The translations under genes were made by a program, and so were the position numbers. Below the pieces are notes generated by a model that saw nothing but the letters and a program-made list of their open reading frames with translations, was not told the origin of the DNA and searched no databases. From a virus, in the IMG/VR virus record IMGVR_UViG_3300007609_000005, positions 1-64,000 of that record: 64,000 nt of DNA, one strand, 5' to 3'. Every line of letters starts with the position of its first letter. The first letter of the stretch is position 1. This document shows positions 14,808 to 24,069 of the stretch, in pieces.

Positions 14808-15683
14808 CTATTTATTCATCGTGGCCAAAAATTCACTATTATCCTTGGTATTGACCATCCTATCAAGGATAAATTCTATTGACTCAATTGGTGTCATATC
14901 ACATAAATGATTTCTTAAAATATTCAGTTTTGGTAACACCATATCACTATGTAATAGATCATCCCTACGTGTTCCTGAGGAAGAGATATCTATGGCAGGG
15001 AATATCCTCTTATTCGAAATTGACCTATCCAATTTAACTTCTTGATTACCGGTTCCCTTAAATTCTTCAAATATGACCTCATCCATCTTTGAACCGGTAT
15101 CAACAAGTGCAGTGGCAATTATTGTCAATGAACCACCACCTTCAATATTCCTTGCTGAACCAAAGAATTTTTTAGGCTTATGCAATGAACCCACACCTAT
15201 ACCACCCGAAAGAGTTCTTCCAGAACCAGGCTCTACCTCATTATATGCCCTTGCTAAGCGAGTTATAGAATCCATGAGAATAACTACATCCTCACCATCC
15301 TCTACCATCTTCCTTGATTTATTCAAGACATAATTAGCAGATTTTATATGATCATGTGCCCTTCTATCAAAAGTTGAATACACCACTTCTGCATCTGGAA
15401 CACTCCTTGTTATATCAGTTACCTCCTCAGGTCTCTCATCAATCAACAAGAATATCACTTTTACTCCTTTATGATTTTTTATTATTGACCGTGCCACTGA
15501 TTTGAGTATTGTAGTCTTACCTGTTTTTGGTTGAGCCACTATAAGTGATCTCTGACCCTTTCCTATTGGTGCAAACATATCAATAACACGACATGTCATA
15601 TCTTGATCCAAATTAAATTTCTCATCTGGGAATACTGGAGTTAATTTGTTAAATTTTTTACTTTTCATTTCGTTCTTTTTCAT
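14808..15683 (-). CDS. rho: Short Rho transcription termination factor (ATPase domain only)
   Basis: A 291-residue homolog of the Rho motor domain. Walker A is QPKTGKT (about 51-57) and Walker B is VVILMDS (about 133-139). The Q-loop region [14 protein letters not shown] (about 158-171) and R-loop [18 protein letters not shown] (about 196-213) are intact, so hexamer-coupled RNA translocation is plausible. Cellular Rho (about 420 aa) carries an N-terminal cold-shock-like RNA-binding domain; here only about 25 residues precede the motor domain, so the primary RNA site is missing. It could act with a loading partner, enter host Rho hexamers, or antagonise host Rho. It overlaps the HD gene by 26 nt. 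Confidence 0.92.
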   Translation of the reverse strand: MKKNEMKSKKFNKLTPVFPDEKFNLDQDMTCRVIDMFAPIGKGQRSLIVAQPKTGKTTILKSVARSIIKNHKGVKVIFLLIDERPEEVTDITRSVPDAEVVYSTFDRRAHDHIKSANYVLNKSRKMVEDGEDVVILMDSITRLARAYNEVEPGSGRTLSGGIGVGSLHKPKKFFGSARNIEGGGSLTIIATALVDTGSKMDEVIFEEFKGTGNQEVKLDRSISNKRIFPAIDISSSGTRRDDLLHSDMVLPKLNILRNHLCDMTPIESIEFILDRMVNTKDNSEFLATMNK

Positions 15684-16230
15684 TTCTTTCTTTTATTTTT
15701 TTGATTATTGCCTTACCCCTCTGTCGGATAGATTTATACTTTATCTTAAATGATGTACTTTCCATCCCACCGAACATTTCACTATTTGAATGTATTTCGG
15801 CAAGACCCGTTAATAACAAAGTCAAGGAGTATGGATTCTTACTGAACTCTTCCACACCATCTGCCTTCAACAGATGAATATCCATATCGTGTAAAATAAG
15901 TTGGGCTGCATTTGGATTATCGAATATCCTATTGAAGTATTCATAAGACACTTCTGCGTGATGGGCGAAGTGCCTTCTTCCATCATTATCTATTTCCAAA
16001 CAAAAAGGCTTACCAATATCGTGGTATGTGGTATATAGCCGTAGAGTTTCATCATTTGGTAATGATGATAAGAACAGTTCTTTATTCCCCATCAACCATT
16101 CCGGCAACTTCCATTCATATTTCAATGGAATACCATCACGTAAATGGTCAATAAGGTCGAACAAGTGATCTCTTACTGATTCACCGTGTTCAAGAACAGA
16201 CATTCCTTGAGTCTGCTCACATTCCTTCAT
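15658..16230 (-). CDS. HD-domain phosphohydrolase, 190 aa
   Basis: The protein has [14 protein letters not shown] near the N-terminus and YHDIGKP at about residues 68-74, the metal-binding H..HD arrangement, with later HHAEVS. HD domains hydrolyse nucleotide or cyclic phosphates, and similar domains accompany tRNA nucleotidyltransferases. The substrate is not evident. The frame is open upstream to the previous stop (16258), but only a non-ATG start would extend it. Confidence 0.7.
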   Translation of the reverse strand: MKECEQTQGMSVLEHGESVRDHLFDLIDHLRDGIPLKYEWKLPEWLMGNKELFLSSLPNDETLRLYTTYHDIGKPFCLEIDNDGRRHFAHHAEVSYEYFNRIFDNPNAAQLILHDMDIHLLKADGVEEFSKNPYSLTLLLTGLAEIHSNSEMFGGMESTSFKIKYKSIRQRGKAIIKKIKERNEKERNEK

Positions 16231-16257
16231 TTTTTGAAGGATCTCTTCTTTTGTAAT

Positions 16258-16587
16258 CTATTTCATATCGGTTATTATTTTTTCTAATTTAACTTTACGG
16301 GTTTCTTTTTTCACATCGATAACCTCTTCCTCGATGATAGTTCTTCTCATTATGCGTCCATCCAACTTTACAACATATCCGTTCCCATACCACCTGAAGA
16401 ATTTATCCCATTTTTCACTGTAGTCATCTGATGGTCCAATAGTATTATTACCCAACAACTGTGTGGCAAACTTCTGAAATTCAATAAGGTCTTCAATGTT
16501 ATCACTCAAATACTCCTCTTTGGAGTGTCCTATGCCTTCATACCCATACCAACTGAACTTTGAAAAATATTCTATTCTTGTTTTCAT
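16258..16587 (-). CDS. Hypothetical protein, 109 aa
   Basis: A small charged protein with an aromatic N-terminal half and no recognised motif. It ends TRKVKLEKIITDMK, fitting the recurrent C-terminal tail. It lies in a tightly spaced minus-strand operon. Confidence 0.55.
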   Translation of the reverse strand: MKTRIEYFSKFSWYGYEGIGHSKEEYLSDNIEDLIEFQKFATQLLGNNTIGPSDDYSEKWDKFFRWYGNGYVVKLDGRIMRRTIIEEEVIDVKKETRKVKLEKIITDMK

Positions 16588-16600
16588 TCTCCTAATTCTT

Positions 16601-17005
16601 TTACTCAGTTAATATTTTATTCAATTTGTTTATCCGGTCATACTTTTTATAATCACATGTTGTATATTTTCCATCACCAGACACACTATCAATTACTTTC
16701 AAATATATTGGATCAGATATTTCTTGGTCTGCATCAACCGAATAACCGGTAAAATTTCCTTCTATCACTTGATACCCATAAATACCACCTTCAAAAAAAT
16801 CATAGGATTCTTTCAATTTTTTGGAATCTTTTACGGATTTCTTAACCAAAGTCAAAAGACCACATAATGTTTCAAAAAAGTATTCTTGATTCTCTAAACT
16901 ATCACCGTGTACTTTGGCATCTGTTTTATTAGAACTCATTGTCCAAAAAGTATCACACTTGTAATATCGCCTTCCATTTGTTTCTATAAAATATACTACT
17001 TTCAT
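16601..17005 (-). CDS. Hypothetical protein, 134 aa
   Basis: A soluble protein with a pattern of short strands and no recognised domain. The C-terminus YDRINKLNKILTE is a clear copy of the shared tail. It overlaps the upstream gene by 4 nt. Confidence 0.55.
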   Translation of the reverse strand: MKVVYFIETNGRRYYKCDTFWTMSSNKTDAKVHGDSLENQEYFFETLCGLLTLVKKSVKDSKKLKESYDFFEGGIYGYQVIEGNFTGYSVDADQEISDPIYLKVIDSVSGDGKYTTCDYKKYDRINKLNKILTE

Positions 17006-17322
17006 ACTACTGGCTCTTTTTTTGGTTTCAATAATGGTAAGTGTGAAAGTTTTCTACGAACTTCCGGAGTACCCAATAAACAAATAGAAGTACATTCATC
17101 AACATCTGGCTCAAAGAACTTGATGATAGGTGTTATTTCTGAAAATTTATTATATAGGTTCTCTAATTCTTGTTCTGACTTACACCCAAGACATATAACT
17201 GAGTTTGATGTCTTTTTCCAATGGTTGAATTCATTAGGGAATTCGTAAGCAAAGTCTGCCACAGAATGAACAGTCTGTGGAACTGTATACCCAAAGTTTT
17301 TAAAGTCATTTCGGGTAATCAT
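17002..17322 (-). CDS. Possible peptidyl-tRNA hydrolase 2-like protein, 106 aa
   Basis: The segment FFEPDVDECTSICLLG (about residues 69-84) and the following RRKLSHLPLL resemble the F-x-E-P-D...T-A-I signature and closing helix of PTH2-type domains. PTH2 releases peptides from tRNA, which would fit the tRNA-related genes here. The match is short and several family positions differ, so the call is tentative. Confidence 0.4.
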   Translation of the reverse strand: MITRNDFKNFGYTVPQTVHSVADFAYEFPNEFNHWKKTSNSVICLGCKSEQELENLYNKFSEITPIIKFFEPDVDECTSICLLGTPEVRRKLSHLPLLKPKKEPVV

Positions 17323-17410
17323 GACTAATTTAGTTTCGTTAAATTTTGAAGTAATCTATTTCATCTCTTTTCTTATTTTTATGGTTTATATATTAATTTA
17401 CTCTTCTCTG

Positions 17411-17497
17411 TGCGGGGAGGGGGACTCGAACCCCGTGACACCGGGTTAGAATCCGGTCAACGTCTGGCCAATAAAATCTTATTAAGTCTCAACCCGC
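17411..17497 (-). tRNA. Atypical tRNA-like element with 8-nt anticodon loop
   Basis: On the minus strand GGGGTTCGAGTCCCC forms a standard T arm. ACCGG/CCGGT forms a 5-bp anticodon stem around an 8-nt loop ATTCTAAC. The ends pair GCGGG with CCCGC for 5 bp, but acceptor positions 6-7 and the outer T-stem pair do not match. The D-arm region is enlarged (about 87 nt in total) and contains AATAA/TTATT. Read in the usual places, the anticodon is TCT (Arg), or CTA if shifted by one. No CCA is encoded. It may be an unusual tRNA, a frameshifting tRNA or a decayed one. Confidence 0.5.
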
Positions 17498-17549
17498 ATT
17501 TTTATTTATACCTTACAAAAGTAGTAAAGTTTTTCAACTCCACCAAATT

Positions 17550-18320
17550 TTATTTATTTTTATCGTAATTAACTACGATCTTATTCTTTCTTGTATGATG
17601 CTCTCTACTTTGAAGTACATATATAATGGCTTCTTTTTCCAAACAATCACCATTTATATTATTCCAATTTTTATTTTTTTGTTTAATAAGCCTTTCTGTT
17701 GACATCTTCTTATAACGAACAACATATTCCAAAAAAAATTTTCGATCTGTTGGATTTTTAGGAATTTCAATTTGTGGACGAACTTTACGTGGTTCTATAT
17801 CACTTCCAGAAACAAAACGATGTTCGGCATCATCTTGCATCTTAACAGTGTATTTAACCACACCCTCCTTGTTCTTACCCCCAACAAATGTAATTTTTCC
17901 CGGCATCTTACCAAACCAAACCGAATCACCTTTTTTGAAAGAATTCTGCTTATCCAATAGATATTGCTTCTCGGTTCTTAAATTATTTTCATATTCACGG
18001 TTTTTTCGCAATTTTTCCAACTTCTCCCTCTGCTCATCAGAGTAAATAAGATTCTCGACACTATCAGAGGCATCATCATCAAAAAGACTTTCAATGACAA
18101 CATTCCTATTTACTGTTCTGAAATCATCCTTATTGATACTATAATTTGTTGTGTGCTCAATATCTGAACTATCCTTATACACAAAATATCCGTGGATAGT
18201 ATCACCACTAACTATTGCCATATCTATACCCTTAATCATTTTGATATCAACACCCTTAATAGTGTTGTATAAGTATTTCTCTATCGCCTTGTTTAATTCT
18301 TCTTTATTTGTCTTAGCCAT
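17550..18320 (-). CDS. Hypothetical protein with SH3-like segment, 256 aa
   Basis: The central part FKKGDSVWFGKMPGKITFVG (about residues 128-147) followed by VVKYTVKMQDD looks like an SH3/KOW-type small barrel. A charged helical region precedes it. No function is evident. It lies between two tRNA-type genes on the same strand, and the tRNA at 18354-18430 is immediately upstream. Confidence 0.55.
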   Translation of the reverse strand: MAKTNKEELNKAIEKYLYNTIKGVDIKMIKGIDMAIVSGDTIHGYFVYKDSSDIEHTTNYSINKDDFRTVNRNVVIESLFDDDASDSVENLIYSDEQREKLEKLRKNREYENNLRTEKQYLLDKQNSFKKGDSVWFGKMPGKITFVGGKNKEGVVKYTVKMQDDAEHRFVSGSDIEPRKVRPQIEIPKNPTDRKFFLEYVVRYKKMSTERLIKQKNKNWNNINGDCLEKEAIIYVLQSREHHTRKNKIVVNYDKNK

Positions 18321-18353
18321 CTACTCTTTCTATTTTGAGATTTCCAATATGAT

Positions 18354-18430
18354 TGGTGGGCCCAGCAGGGTTCGAACCTGCGACCTACGCTTTATGAGAA
18401 CGGTGCTCTAACCAACTGAGCTATGGGCCC
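18354..18430 (-). tRNA. tRNA with CAT anticodon (Ile2 or Met), CCA encoded
   Basis: A complete cloverleaf. Acceptor GGGCCCA pairs with TGGGCCC. The D arm is GCTC..GAGC, the anticodon loop CTCATAA, and the T arm GCAGG-TTCGAAC-CCTGC. Discriminator A and an encoded CCA follow. The anticodon is CAT. The CTCATAA loop and GGTCGCAGG variable/T-arm region resemble tRNA-Ile2, whose C34 is converted to lysidine, but elongator Met cannot be excluded. The anticodon stem has one G-U and a weak outer pair. Confidence 0.95.
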
Positions 18431-18506
18431 AAAATTAACTTTTTTATCAATCTTGTTATACAAAGATAAACAAAAAGTTTAGAATAAAAAATAAATATAT
18501 AGAATA

Positions 18507-18983
18507 ATGAAATATATTAAAAAATATAACGAATCCACAGACAATTCAGATGAAGAATCTCTACTGAAGAGATTTGACGAACCCGTTAAAAAACTATATT
18601 ACAAACTATGTGAAGTTGATGAACTTAAGGATATTTTAACAGGTCGTGGATTGGTAAATATTCTCAGAGTGGTACAACATGAGATGGATGAGATGGATGG
18701 AGAACTACCAAAGGTCTATGGGACATGGTACGAAGAAACGCAAAGGAATTATATTGACCCAAATGAAACCCCAAATGATTACCCATATAGCGAACTTTAC
18801 GAAGCATTTGGACCAACACATGCACGTATATTATGGACACTACATTATGAACAAGATAGCATAATATTAGATACCGAAGAATACCACGTTCGAGAAGTTA
18901 ATGAAGAAGAACGCGCAAAATGGATAGAAGATTGTAAAAAAACATTGGAAATGATAAATAACCCACACGAATTGATATTATGA
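18507..18983 (+). CDS. Hypothetical protein with N-terminal tag, 158 aa
   Basis: It opens MKYIKKYNESTDNSDEES, one of the clearest copies of the recurrent N-terminal tag. The body is acidic and helical with no recognised motif. It ends 6 nt inside the convergent lysozyme gene. Confidence 0.6.
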   Translation: MKYIKKYNESTDNSDEESLLKRFDEPVKKLYYKLCEVDELKDILTGRGLVNILRVVQHEMDEMDGELPKVYGTWYEETQRNYIDPNETPNDYPYSELYEAFGPTHARILWTLHYEQDSIILDTEEYHVREVNEEERAKWIEDCKKTLEMINNPHELIL

Positions 18984-19904
18984 GAATTTCTTATACGATA
19001 AAAACTTTTCGCTTTCCAATTTTCTCCTTTTAACAAGTCCCGGGAACTTCTTTCGATTCTTCAATCTCCAATTTTCTATTTTACGCCCCGCTTTTTCAAG
19101 ATCACCATTCTTTATATGCCTAATCACACTTGATCGATTCAAAGCACCAACACCACTATTATATGCAAGAGAAACCAAAACATCAAATTGATCCTGTGAT
19201 AATTTCACATCAATCCCTTTATCTTCAAATCTTTTCAAAATACGCCTAACGCCATTCGCAGAAACAGTAAGGTCTTGCTTCAAATACTCATATGCTTGAT
19301 CATATGTTATCTTATCACCGACTTTAATATTTGATTTTTTTGTTTTTTCGGCATGTCCCCAACCAATGGTAACCATACCATCACCAATACTATATGCTGT
19401 CAATACTGGTTTCCCTTTCTGTTTTATTGATCCTTCCTCATATTTAATATAATCCCAACCCTTCTGTGATAGTCTCATATTCTTTGGGTTTTTTTGCAAT
19501 TCCCAGGGTCTATCACTATAATCTATGGGTATTTCTTTCTTTTTGGGAATCTCATCAACACCACTAAATTCTTCACCGGATTCAACGGAAGTAACATCTT
19601 TTGTTGGAATTTTTTCCAATTCTTTCTCAACCAATTCAGTTACATTTGCATCATATGCCAATTCCTTTAACTCAACATCATTTGCAAATAGTTCAGACAC
19701 TTCTGAAATACTCGCCATCGTTATCAATGATGCCAGTCCATAGACCAATATCTTTCTTCGATACTTATAACCTTTTCTTAGTACCAATTTCAATAATTTC
19801 AAAAACTTGTCCCTAAGTGTGGTCTTAGATTCCAATAATAGCATATCTACCTCTTTTATATAGGTTTCAATTATAAATTCATCATATTTAGTGGATAGAT
19901 GCAT
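18978..19904 (-). CDS. GH24-type lysozyme with N-terminal extension, 308 aa
   Basis: The C-terminal half carries the lysozyme core YIKYEEG (catalytic Glu), LTAYSIGDGMVTIGWGHAE and LVSLAYNSGVGAL, cleaving peptidoglycan. The Asp usually two residues after the AY is replaced, with GDG two positions later. The N-terminal 130 residues contain a hydrophobic stretch LVYGLASLITMASI (about 53-66) and a first segment KYDEFIIETYIKE resembling the N-terminal tag. This suggests a membrane-anchored endolysin or a virion-associated lysozyme rather than a plain soluble endolysin. Confidence 0.8.
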   Translation of the reverse strand: MHLSTKYDEFIIETYIKEVDMLLLESKTTLRDKFLKLLKLVLRKGYKYRRKILVYGLASLITMASISEVSELFANDVELKELAYDANVTELVEKELEKIPTKDVTSVESGEEFSGVDEIPKKKEIPIDYSDRPWELQKNPKNMRLSQKGWDYIKYEEGSIKQKGKPVLTAYSIGDGMVTIGWGHAEKTKKSNIKVGDKITYDQAYEYLKQDLTVSANGVRRILKRFEDKGIDVKLSQDQFDVLVSLAYNSGVGALNRSSVIRHIKNGDLEKAGRKIENWRLKNRKKFPGLVKRRKLESEKFLSYKKFS

Positions 19905-19932
19905 ACCCTATATATTAGGGACATGATCTTAT

Positions 19933-20400
19933 TTAGAATCCCTCCCAGAAGTCAGTACCCTCTTCATGGGGGATTATGTTAGAAGATTCATAATCCGAAT
20001 AACTCCCTTTGATGAATCTTTTGGTTTTCAAACTTATCGATTCAGCCTTATTAGCAGCATCTAAATTACCACCAAATTCAATAACTTCACCATCCTCATA
20101 AATAATATCTATCCTCCCATTTCGGAAAATGTCACGTGAGTTATCACCATCCTTCACGGATAATACCTCTTCCAATTTTCGATTTCGTACCATTGATTCA
20201 GAACCATATTCTTTCCAGAATTTATCTATATCAAGTATCTTACTAGGCAAACCAAGACGGGTCATTGCACCACCGAGACTCGAATATTTTTTAGCCTCTA
20301 ATGGAATGGTTGACCATTTATCTGATATTTTATCCTTATACCCACAATAATATGCCTCACCTCTCCATACTATGTACCAAAACTTTCTATTATTCTTCAT
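19933..20400 (-). CDS. Hypothetical protein, 155 aa
   Basis: It begins with an aromatic segment FWYIVWRGEAYYCGY and has no assignable domain. Its start overlaps the stop of the gene at 20390-20761, so the two are translationally coupled. Confidence 0.55.
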   Translation of the reverse strand: MKNNRKFWYIVWRGEAYYCGYKDKISDKWSTIPLEAKKYSSLGGAMTRLGLPSKILDIDKFWKEYGSESMVRNRKLEEVLSVKDGDNSRDIFRNGRIDIIYEDGEVIEFGGNLDAANKAESISLKTKRFIKGSYSDYESSNIIPHEEGTDFWEGF

Positions 20401-20761
20401 TTAATAAATTTTCAATTTTTAATTTACGTTGATATTGATCATTAACATTCTTAAACATTTTTGAGTTAACCTCAACAAAATACCGATTAAGAAAAGTAGG
20501 ACTTACCAATTTTTCATCACCATACATAATATAATGTAGTTGATGTTCTATTCCAAACCATTCAACTATTATAGATGCCATCCCAAAACAATCACCTTCA
20601 AAAACGTCATAATCCTCATAATTCTTCCCATTATCCGGGTCTTGTAATGGAATTGTAAAACGTCCACTAATACCCAAATCAACACATTTGAACCATACAT
20701 ATTTATGTGGATCAAATCTATCGTCTTTATGCAACAATTTGAAAAATTCCTCACCCATCAT
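20390..20761 (-). CDS. Hypothetical protein, 123 aa
   Basis: A small soluble protein, co-transcribed with RNA ligase (its start overlaps the ligase stop by 11 nt). It ends QYQRKLKIENLLNEE, a clear copy of the shared C-terminal tail. Confidence 0.55.
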   Translation of the reverse strand: MMGEEFFKLLHKDDRFDPHKYVWFKCVDLGISGRFTIPLQDPDNGKNYEDYDVFEGDCFGMASIIVEWFGIEHQLHYIMYGDEKLVSPTFLNRYFVEVNSKMFKNVNDQYQRKLKIENLLNEE

Positions 20762-21935
20762 ATTCCATTTTTGCTTGTTCTAACCACTTCTGTGCATCCA
20801 TAAGTCTACGGGTCTGCTTCTCATATAATACTTTTATCATATCTACGAGATCTTTATCATTTATAACACCGATTGCAAGAGAGAATAGTTTATGTTTTGA
20901 ATGTTTCAAAGAAAAATCTTTCTTATCACCATCATATTCACTATCAAGAAAATCCATAACTTCCTTATATAACTTCTTTATCTTGAAATTCAATAATTCA
21001 TTTATTTCATTTACTGTCATTTTAACATAAACAGAAGTTTCATCCTCACCCAGTAAAGCAAGTGCATCGTCTATGGTTTCCTCAAATATCATCTTGAATA
21101 TGAGATTTTCCCTATTCAATTCCTCAGTGAAAAGGCCGTGTAAGTCGATATACCATTTTGTTTTCAACTTCACCATTTTTCCGTTCTCGAATTGAATAAC
21201 CCATCCTTCTTTATCTTCAAGGATATCTTTCAATTCAATCAATTTATCCAAAGTGTTATCCTCTGTCACAACGACAGAAACACCATTCAATATGTCTTGA
21301 AAATCATCTATATCAAGATATTCCCCTGTTCGGTTATCTCTTAACTGAAGTAATATAAGGTCAGTGTTCGAATAAGGAACGACAATCTTATTATCAGGTG
21401 ATACATATTCAAATACCGGGACTATATTTTTGGAAAGGAAGTAATCAACAACCCTTCTTATATTATCGTCTGTATCATATACTCTTTGAGAACCAATTGC
21501 CTGATCACTTATGAATGATGCCTTACTCTTTGCCCGAACACTACCATCCGGTAATTTGACAAAAGATGCAATTGAACCATCTTCTTTATTGAATATTCGT
21601 TCGATCTTTAAATCTTTAATAACTGAGTATAATGAACAAGGTGTTTGGTCTATATTGAAGAACTTATTCAATAACAGATACCTATCGTATAGAGTTCCAT
21701 CGTTATTGAACACATATGTAAGTCCTCTTAATTCATAAGCCTTTACACCACTATCATCACCCAATGGGTTTTCAAAATCCTTCCACTGTGCTAATCGGTA
21801 ATTGAATATAGATACATCAAACCCATTGACCACATGTTTGGTTTCATTGAATATAAGGTTATCATTTGCATCACACATTGCCCTACACTCATCATAGGTC
21901 GGTAAATAATATGTATGTGTTTGTCGATTCTCCAT
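20751..21935 (-). CDS. rnlA: T4 Rnl1-type RNA ligase
   Basis: A 394-residue ATP-dependent RNA ligase, close to T4 Rnl1 (374 aa). The nucleotidyl-transferase motif I is KEDGS near residue 115, preceded by YELRGLTYVFNNDG, the region that precedes motif I in Rnl1. Downstream motifs include VFEYVSPDNKIVVPY, KEGWVIQF and VKLKTKWY (motif V lysines). Rnl1 with a kinase/phosphatase repairs tRNAs cut by host anticodon nucleases, which matches the phage's other RNA-repair genes. It is transcribed from a TATCTTTG promoter. Confidence 0.9.
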   Translation of the reverse strand: MENRQTHTYYLPTYDECRAMCDANDNLIFNETKHVVNGFDVSIFNYRLAQWKDFENPLGDDSGVKAYELRGLTYVFNNDGTLYDRYLLLNKFFNIDQTPCSLYSVIKDLKIERIFNKEDGSIASFVKLPDGSVRAKSKASFISDQAIGSQRVYDTDDNIRRVVDYFLSKNIVPVFEYVSPDNKIVVPYSNTDLILLQLRDNRTGEYLDIDDFQDILNGVSVVVTEDNTLDKLIELKDILEDKEGWVIQFENGKMVKLKTKWYIDLHGLFTEELNRENLIFKMIFEETIDDALALLGEDETSVYVKMTVNEINELLNFKIKKLYKEVMDFLDSEYDGDKKDFSLKHSKHKLFSLAIGVINDKDLVDMIKVLYEKQTRRLMDAQKWLEQAKMEYDG

Positions 21936-21946
21936 TTTAATATATA

Positions 21947-21954
21947 CAAAGATA
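21947..21954 (-). promoter_or_regulatory. -7 promoter element TATCTTTG for RNA ligase
   Basis: An exact minus-strand match 11 nt before the ligase ATG at 21935. Confidence 0.65.
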
Positions 21955-21971
21955 AGAAGTTTTTCTGAATT

Positions 21972-22223
21972 ATGAACACAACAGACATAAAATATAAGAT
22001 AAAATCACTTATTATATTAATAGGAATAACATACAATGAAATAGTCATTGATGTTCGAATAGGCAATTATCATTTCGACACCATAGAATGGGATAAAGAC
22101 GTAGATGATGTATTCTTACACACATTTGACGAAAACCTAAGTATCGAATTCACATTTGACCACTTAGAGGAAGACGTTAAAGAAGGTATATACAACCACC
22201 TAATGAAATTAGCAATATTATGA
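21972..22223 (+). CDS. Hypothetical protein, 83 aa
   Basis: A small acidic protein divergent from RNA ligase, with no motif. Its stop overlaps the next start (ATGATAG), so the two are coupled. Confidence 0.55.
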   Translation: MNTTDIKYKIKSLIILIGITYNEIVIDVRIGNYHFDTIEWDKDVDDVFLHTFDENLSIEFTFDHLEEDVKEGIYNHLMKLAIL

Positions 22224-22903
22224 TAGAACCAAGTAAAAAATTGAAAAAAAGAATAATCGAATTCATTGAAGAAAATGATCTGGATTACAAAGTTATTGAC
22301 AATAAAATAACAAGATTCCAATTGGAATCATATGACGGTATTACTTTTTATATACAAGACACTGATGATAAATGTTATCTGGTAAAAGATTTCGTTGATG
22401 ATAACAATAACCAAAAATTCGAGTATTATGAAATGGAAAGTGTTACAAAATTATTAGAAACGTTATCCAATTACGATAAATCATTACATAAAACATATTG
22501 GCAGATGATACCAAGTACAGGTGAATATGGTGTCAAAATTGAAAAATATATTGATGACTGGTATTCAGATATAATAAATGAAAAATCCAAAATAGGTGAA
22601 ATGGAAAATGGGTTCTCATGTGTTGTTTTCGAAGATGATAGTTATAAGCCGGTCATCCGATCACCATTCAATACACTACACGAAGTCAGTGAACTAAATA
22701 ATATTGAACACACAACAGTTGAAAAACTTTATTTTGAAATACACCCAGTCGATTGCATGAATGAAAAATACATACTTAAATTACTGATAAATAATGAAGA
22801 GGTATTCAAAGAATACAATAATTTTTACGTATTCAGCAAAAAAGGACTGAAATTATTAATTGAAACCATTTTCACTGAAATGGAACAGTTCAAATTATCA
22901 TAA
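22220..22903 (+). CDS. Hypothetical protein, 227 aa
   Basis: An acidic protein with mixed strands and helices and no recognised domain. It ends a few bases inside the convergent gene at 22898-23392. Confidence 0.55.
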   Translation: MIEPSKKLKKRIIEFIEENDLDYKVIDNKITRFQLESYDGITFYIQDTDDKCYLVKDFVDDNNNQKFEYYEMESVTKLLETLSNYDKSLHKTYWQMIPSTGEYGVKIEKYIDDWYSDIINEKSKIGEMENGFSCVVFEDDSYKPVIRSPFNTLHEVSELNNIEHTTVEKLYFEIHPVDCMNEKYILKLLINNEEVFKEYNNFYVFSKKGLKLLIETIFTEMEQFKLS

Positions 22904-23392
22904 TTGACCCCTCTTACTTTTCATATATGCCTCTAAATCATCATAGGTTATTTGACCCGGATTGCTGAATACCTTATTTGGATCACTGACCTTCTGTGCC
23001 TTTTCAATTCTTTCCTGTTCCGCCTTCTTTGCCTTTTTATCTAATTTTGTTTCAATTTCCTTCAATAAGTAGCCGAGGTAGAAATTAATCCCCTTCTCAT
23101 TTACCAAAGCCTCGTCAAAATCAAATATAAATTCTTCCGAATCTTTATAAAATGCAATTTGGTCTTTTCGGATATAATGATCAACATAGAACATTATGTT
23201 TCCAATATTACCTTGTCCATAAATGGTAGTTTTATATCTAGTATTATAAAAATACGAGAATTTATCCTTCTCATTATAAACACGGTTTCCATTCTTTTCA
23301 ACTGTATTGACCAATCCAAGATTTGTTTGGAAATTAGGACTCTTCTTAACATACCCAATAACCTTCATATTTGTAACTATATTATAACTCAT
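22898..23392 (-). CDS. Hypothetical protein, 164 aa
   Basis: A strand-rich N-terminal half (VIGYVKKSPNF, FSYFYNTRY) is followed by a Lys/Glu-rich helical C-terminal third ending with DDLEAYMKSKRGQL. No family is recognised. Confidence 0.55.
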   Translation of the reverse strand: MSYNIVTNMKVIGYVKKSPNFQTNLGLVNTVEKNGNRVYNEKDKFSYFYNTRYKTTIYGQGNIGNIMFYVDHYIRKDQIAFYKDSEEFIFDFDEALVNEKGINFYLGYLLKEIETKLDKKAKKAEQERIEKAQKVSDPNKVFSNPGQITYDDLEAYMKSKRGQL

Positions 23393-23423
23393 ATTTTATA
23401 TATGATGTAATACAATTCCCCTA

Positions 23424-24023
23424 TTATGTTTCAATCTCGAATTCTTCTTCACTTGAACCATACTCATCATCCAATTCTATCTTCAATTTAACTATGAGGT
23501 CTTCATCAATATCAGATATTTTAACGGTTCTTGGACCCAATTGACCAACTATTTGATCAACATCATTATACTTCTTGAACTTAATGGAACATTCCTTAAT
23601 ATCATCATCAGAGAAATCGGACTCACCATCCTCCGGTCTTGCAGATTTCAAAGGTATCGCAACGTATAAATTATACCAACTCTCCGGGTCAGAAAATTTA
23701 AAAGTAACATTATCCATAGTAGATGAATAATTACTCAGTTCAGATGATTCAAGTCTAAGTCCCATATCGGTTAAAGATATACTCGAATTTTTCTTTTCCT
23801 TCTCCTTCCCTTTTTCAATTGCTTGGTTCAATGTTAGAATATTATCTCCTTCTTCTCCTTCTTCTTCACCTTCTCCTTCTTCTGATTTTGAATATGGTTC
23901 TTCTACTTGCTCCTCAAATAAGGAATCCACACGTTTCTTTATCTTCATAAGAGCATTCTTAATATACTCCTCCGGTGTGTCCTGGTGATTTTCGTTAAAT
24001 TGACTATATTTTAAAATGTTCAT
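23424..24023 (-). CDS. Hypothetical acidic protein with N-terminal tag, 199 aa
   Basis: It opens MNILKYSQFNENHQDTP, a typical N-terminal tag of this phage. A Glu-rich stretch (about residues 45-62) acts as a linker before a strand-rich C-terminal domain. The tag and linker suggest a cleavable targeting peptide joined to a folded cargo, by analogy with T4 internal proteins. Confidence 0.6.
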   Translation of the reverse strand: MNILKYSQFNENHQDTPEEYIKNALMKIKKRVDSLFEEQVEEPYSKSEEGEGEEEGEEGDNILTLNQAIEKGKEKEKKNSSISLTDMGLRLESSELSNYSSTMDNVTFKFSDPESWYNLYVAIPLKSARPEDGESDFSDDDIKECSIKFKKYNDVDQIVGQLGPRTVKISDIDEDLIVKLKIELDDEYGSSEEEFEIET

Positions 24024-24057
24024 AAACTATATATTAAATACATTCAATGGAAATTAT

Positions 24058-24065
24058 TATATTTG
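24058..24065 (+). promoter_or_regulatory. -7 promoter element TATATTTG
   Basis: An exact match 4 nt before the ATG at 24070. It decides the start of the following gene. Confidence 0.65.
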
Positions 24066-24069
24066 TAAA

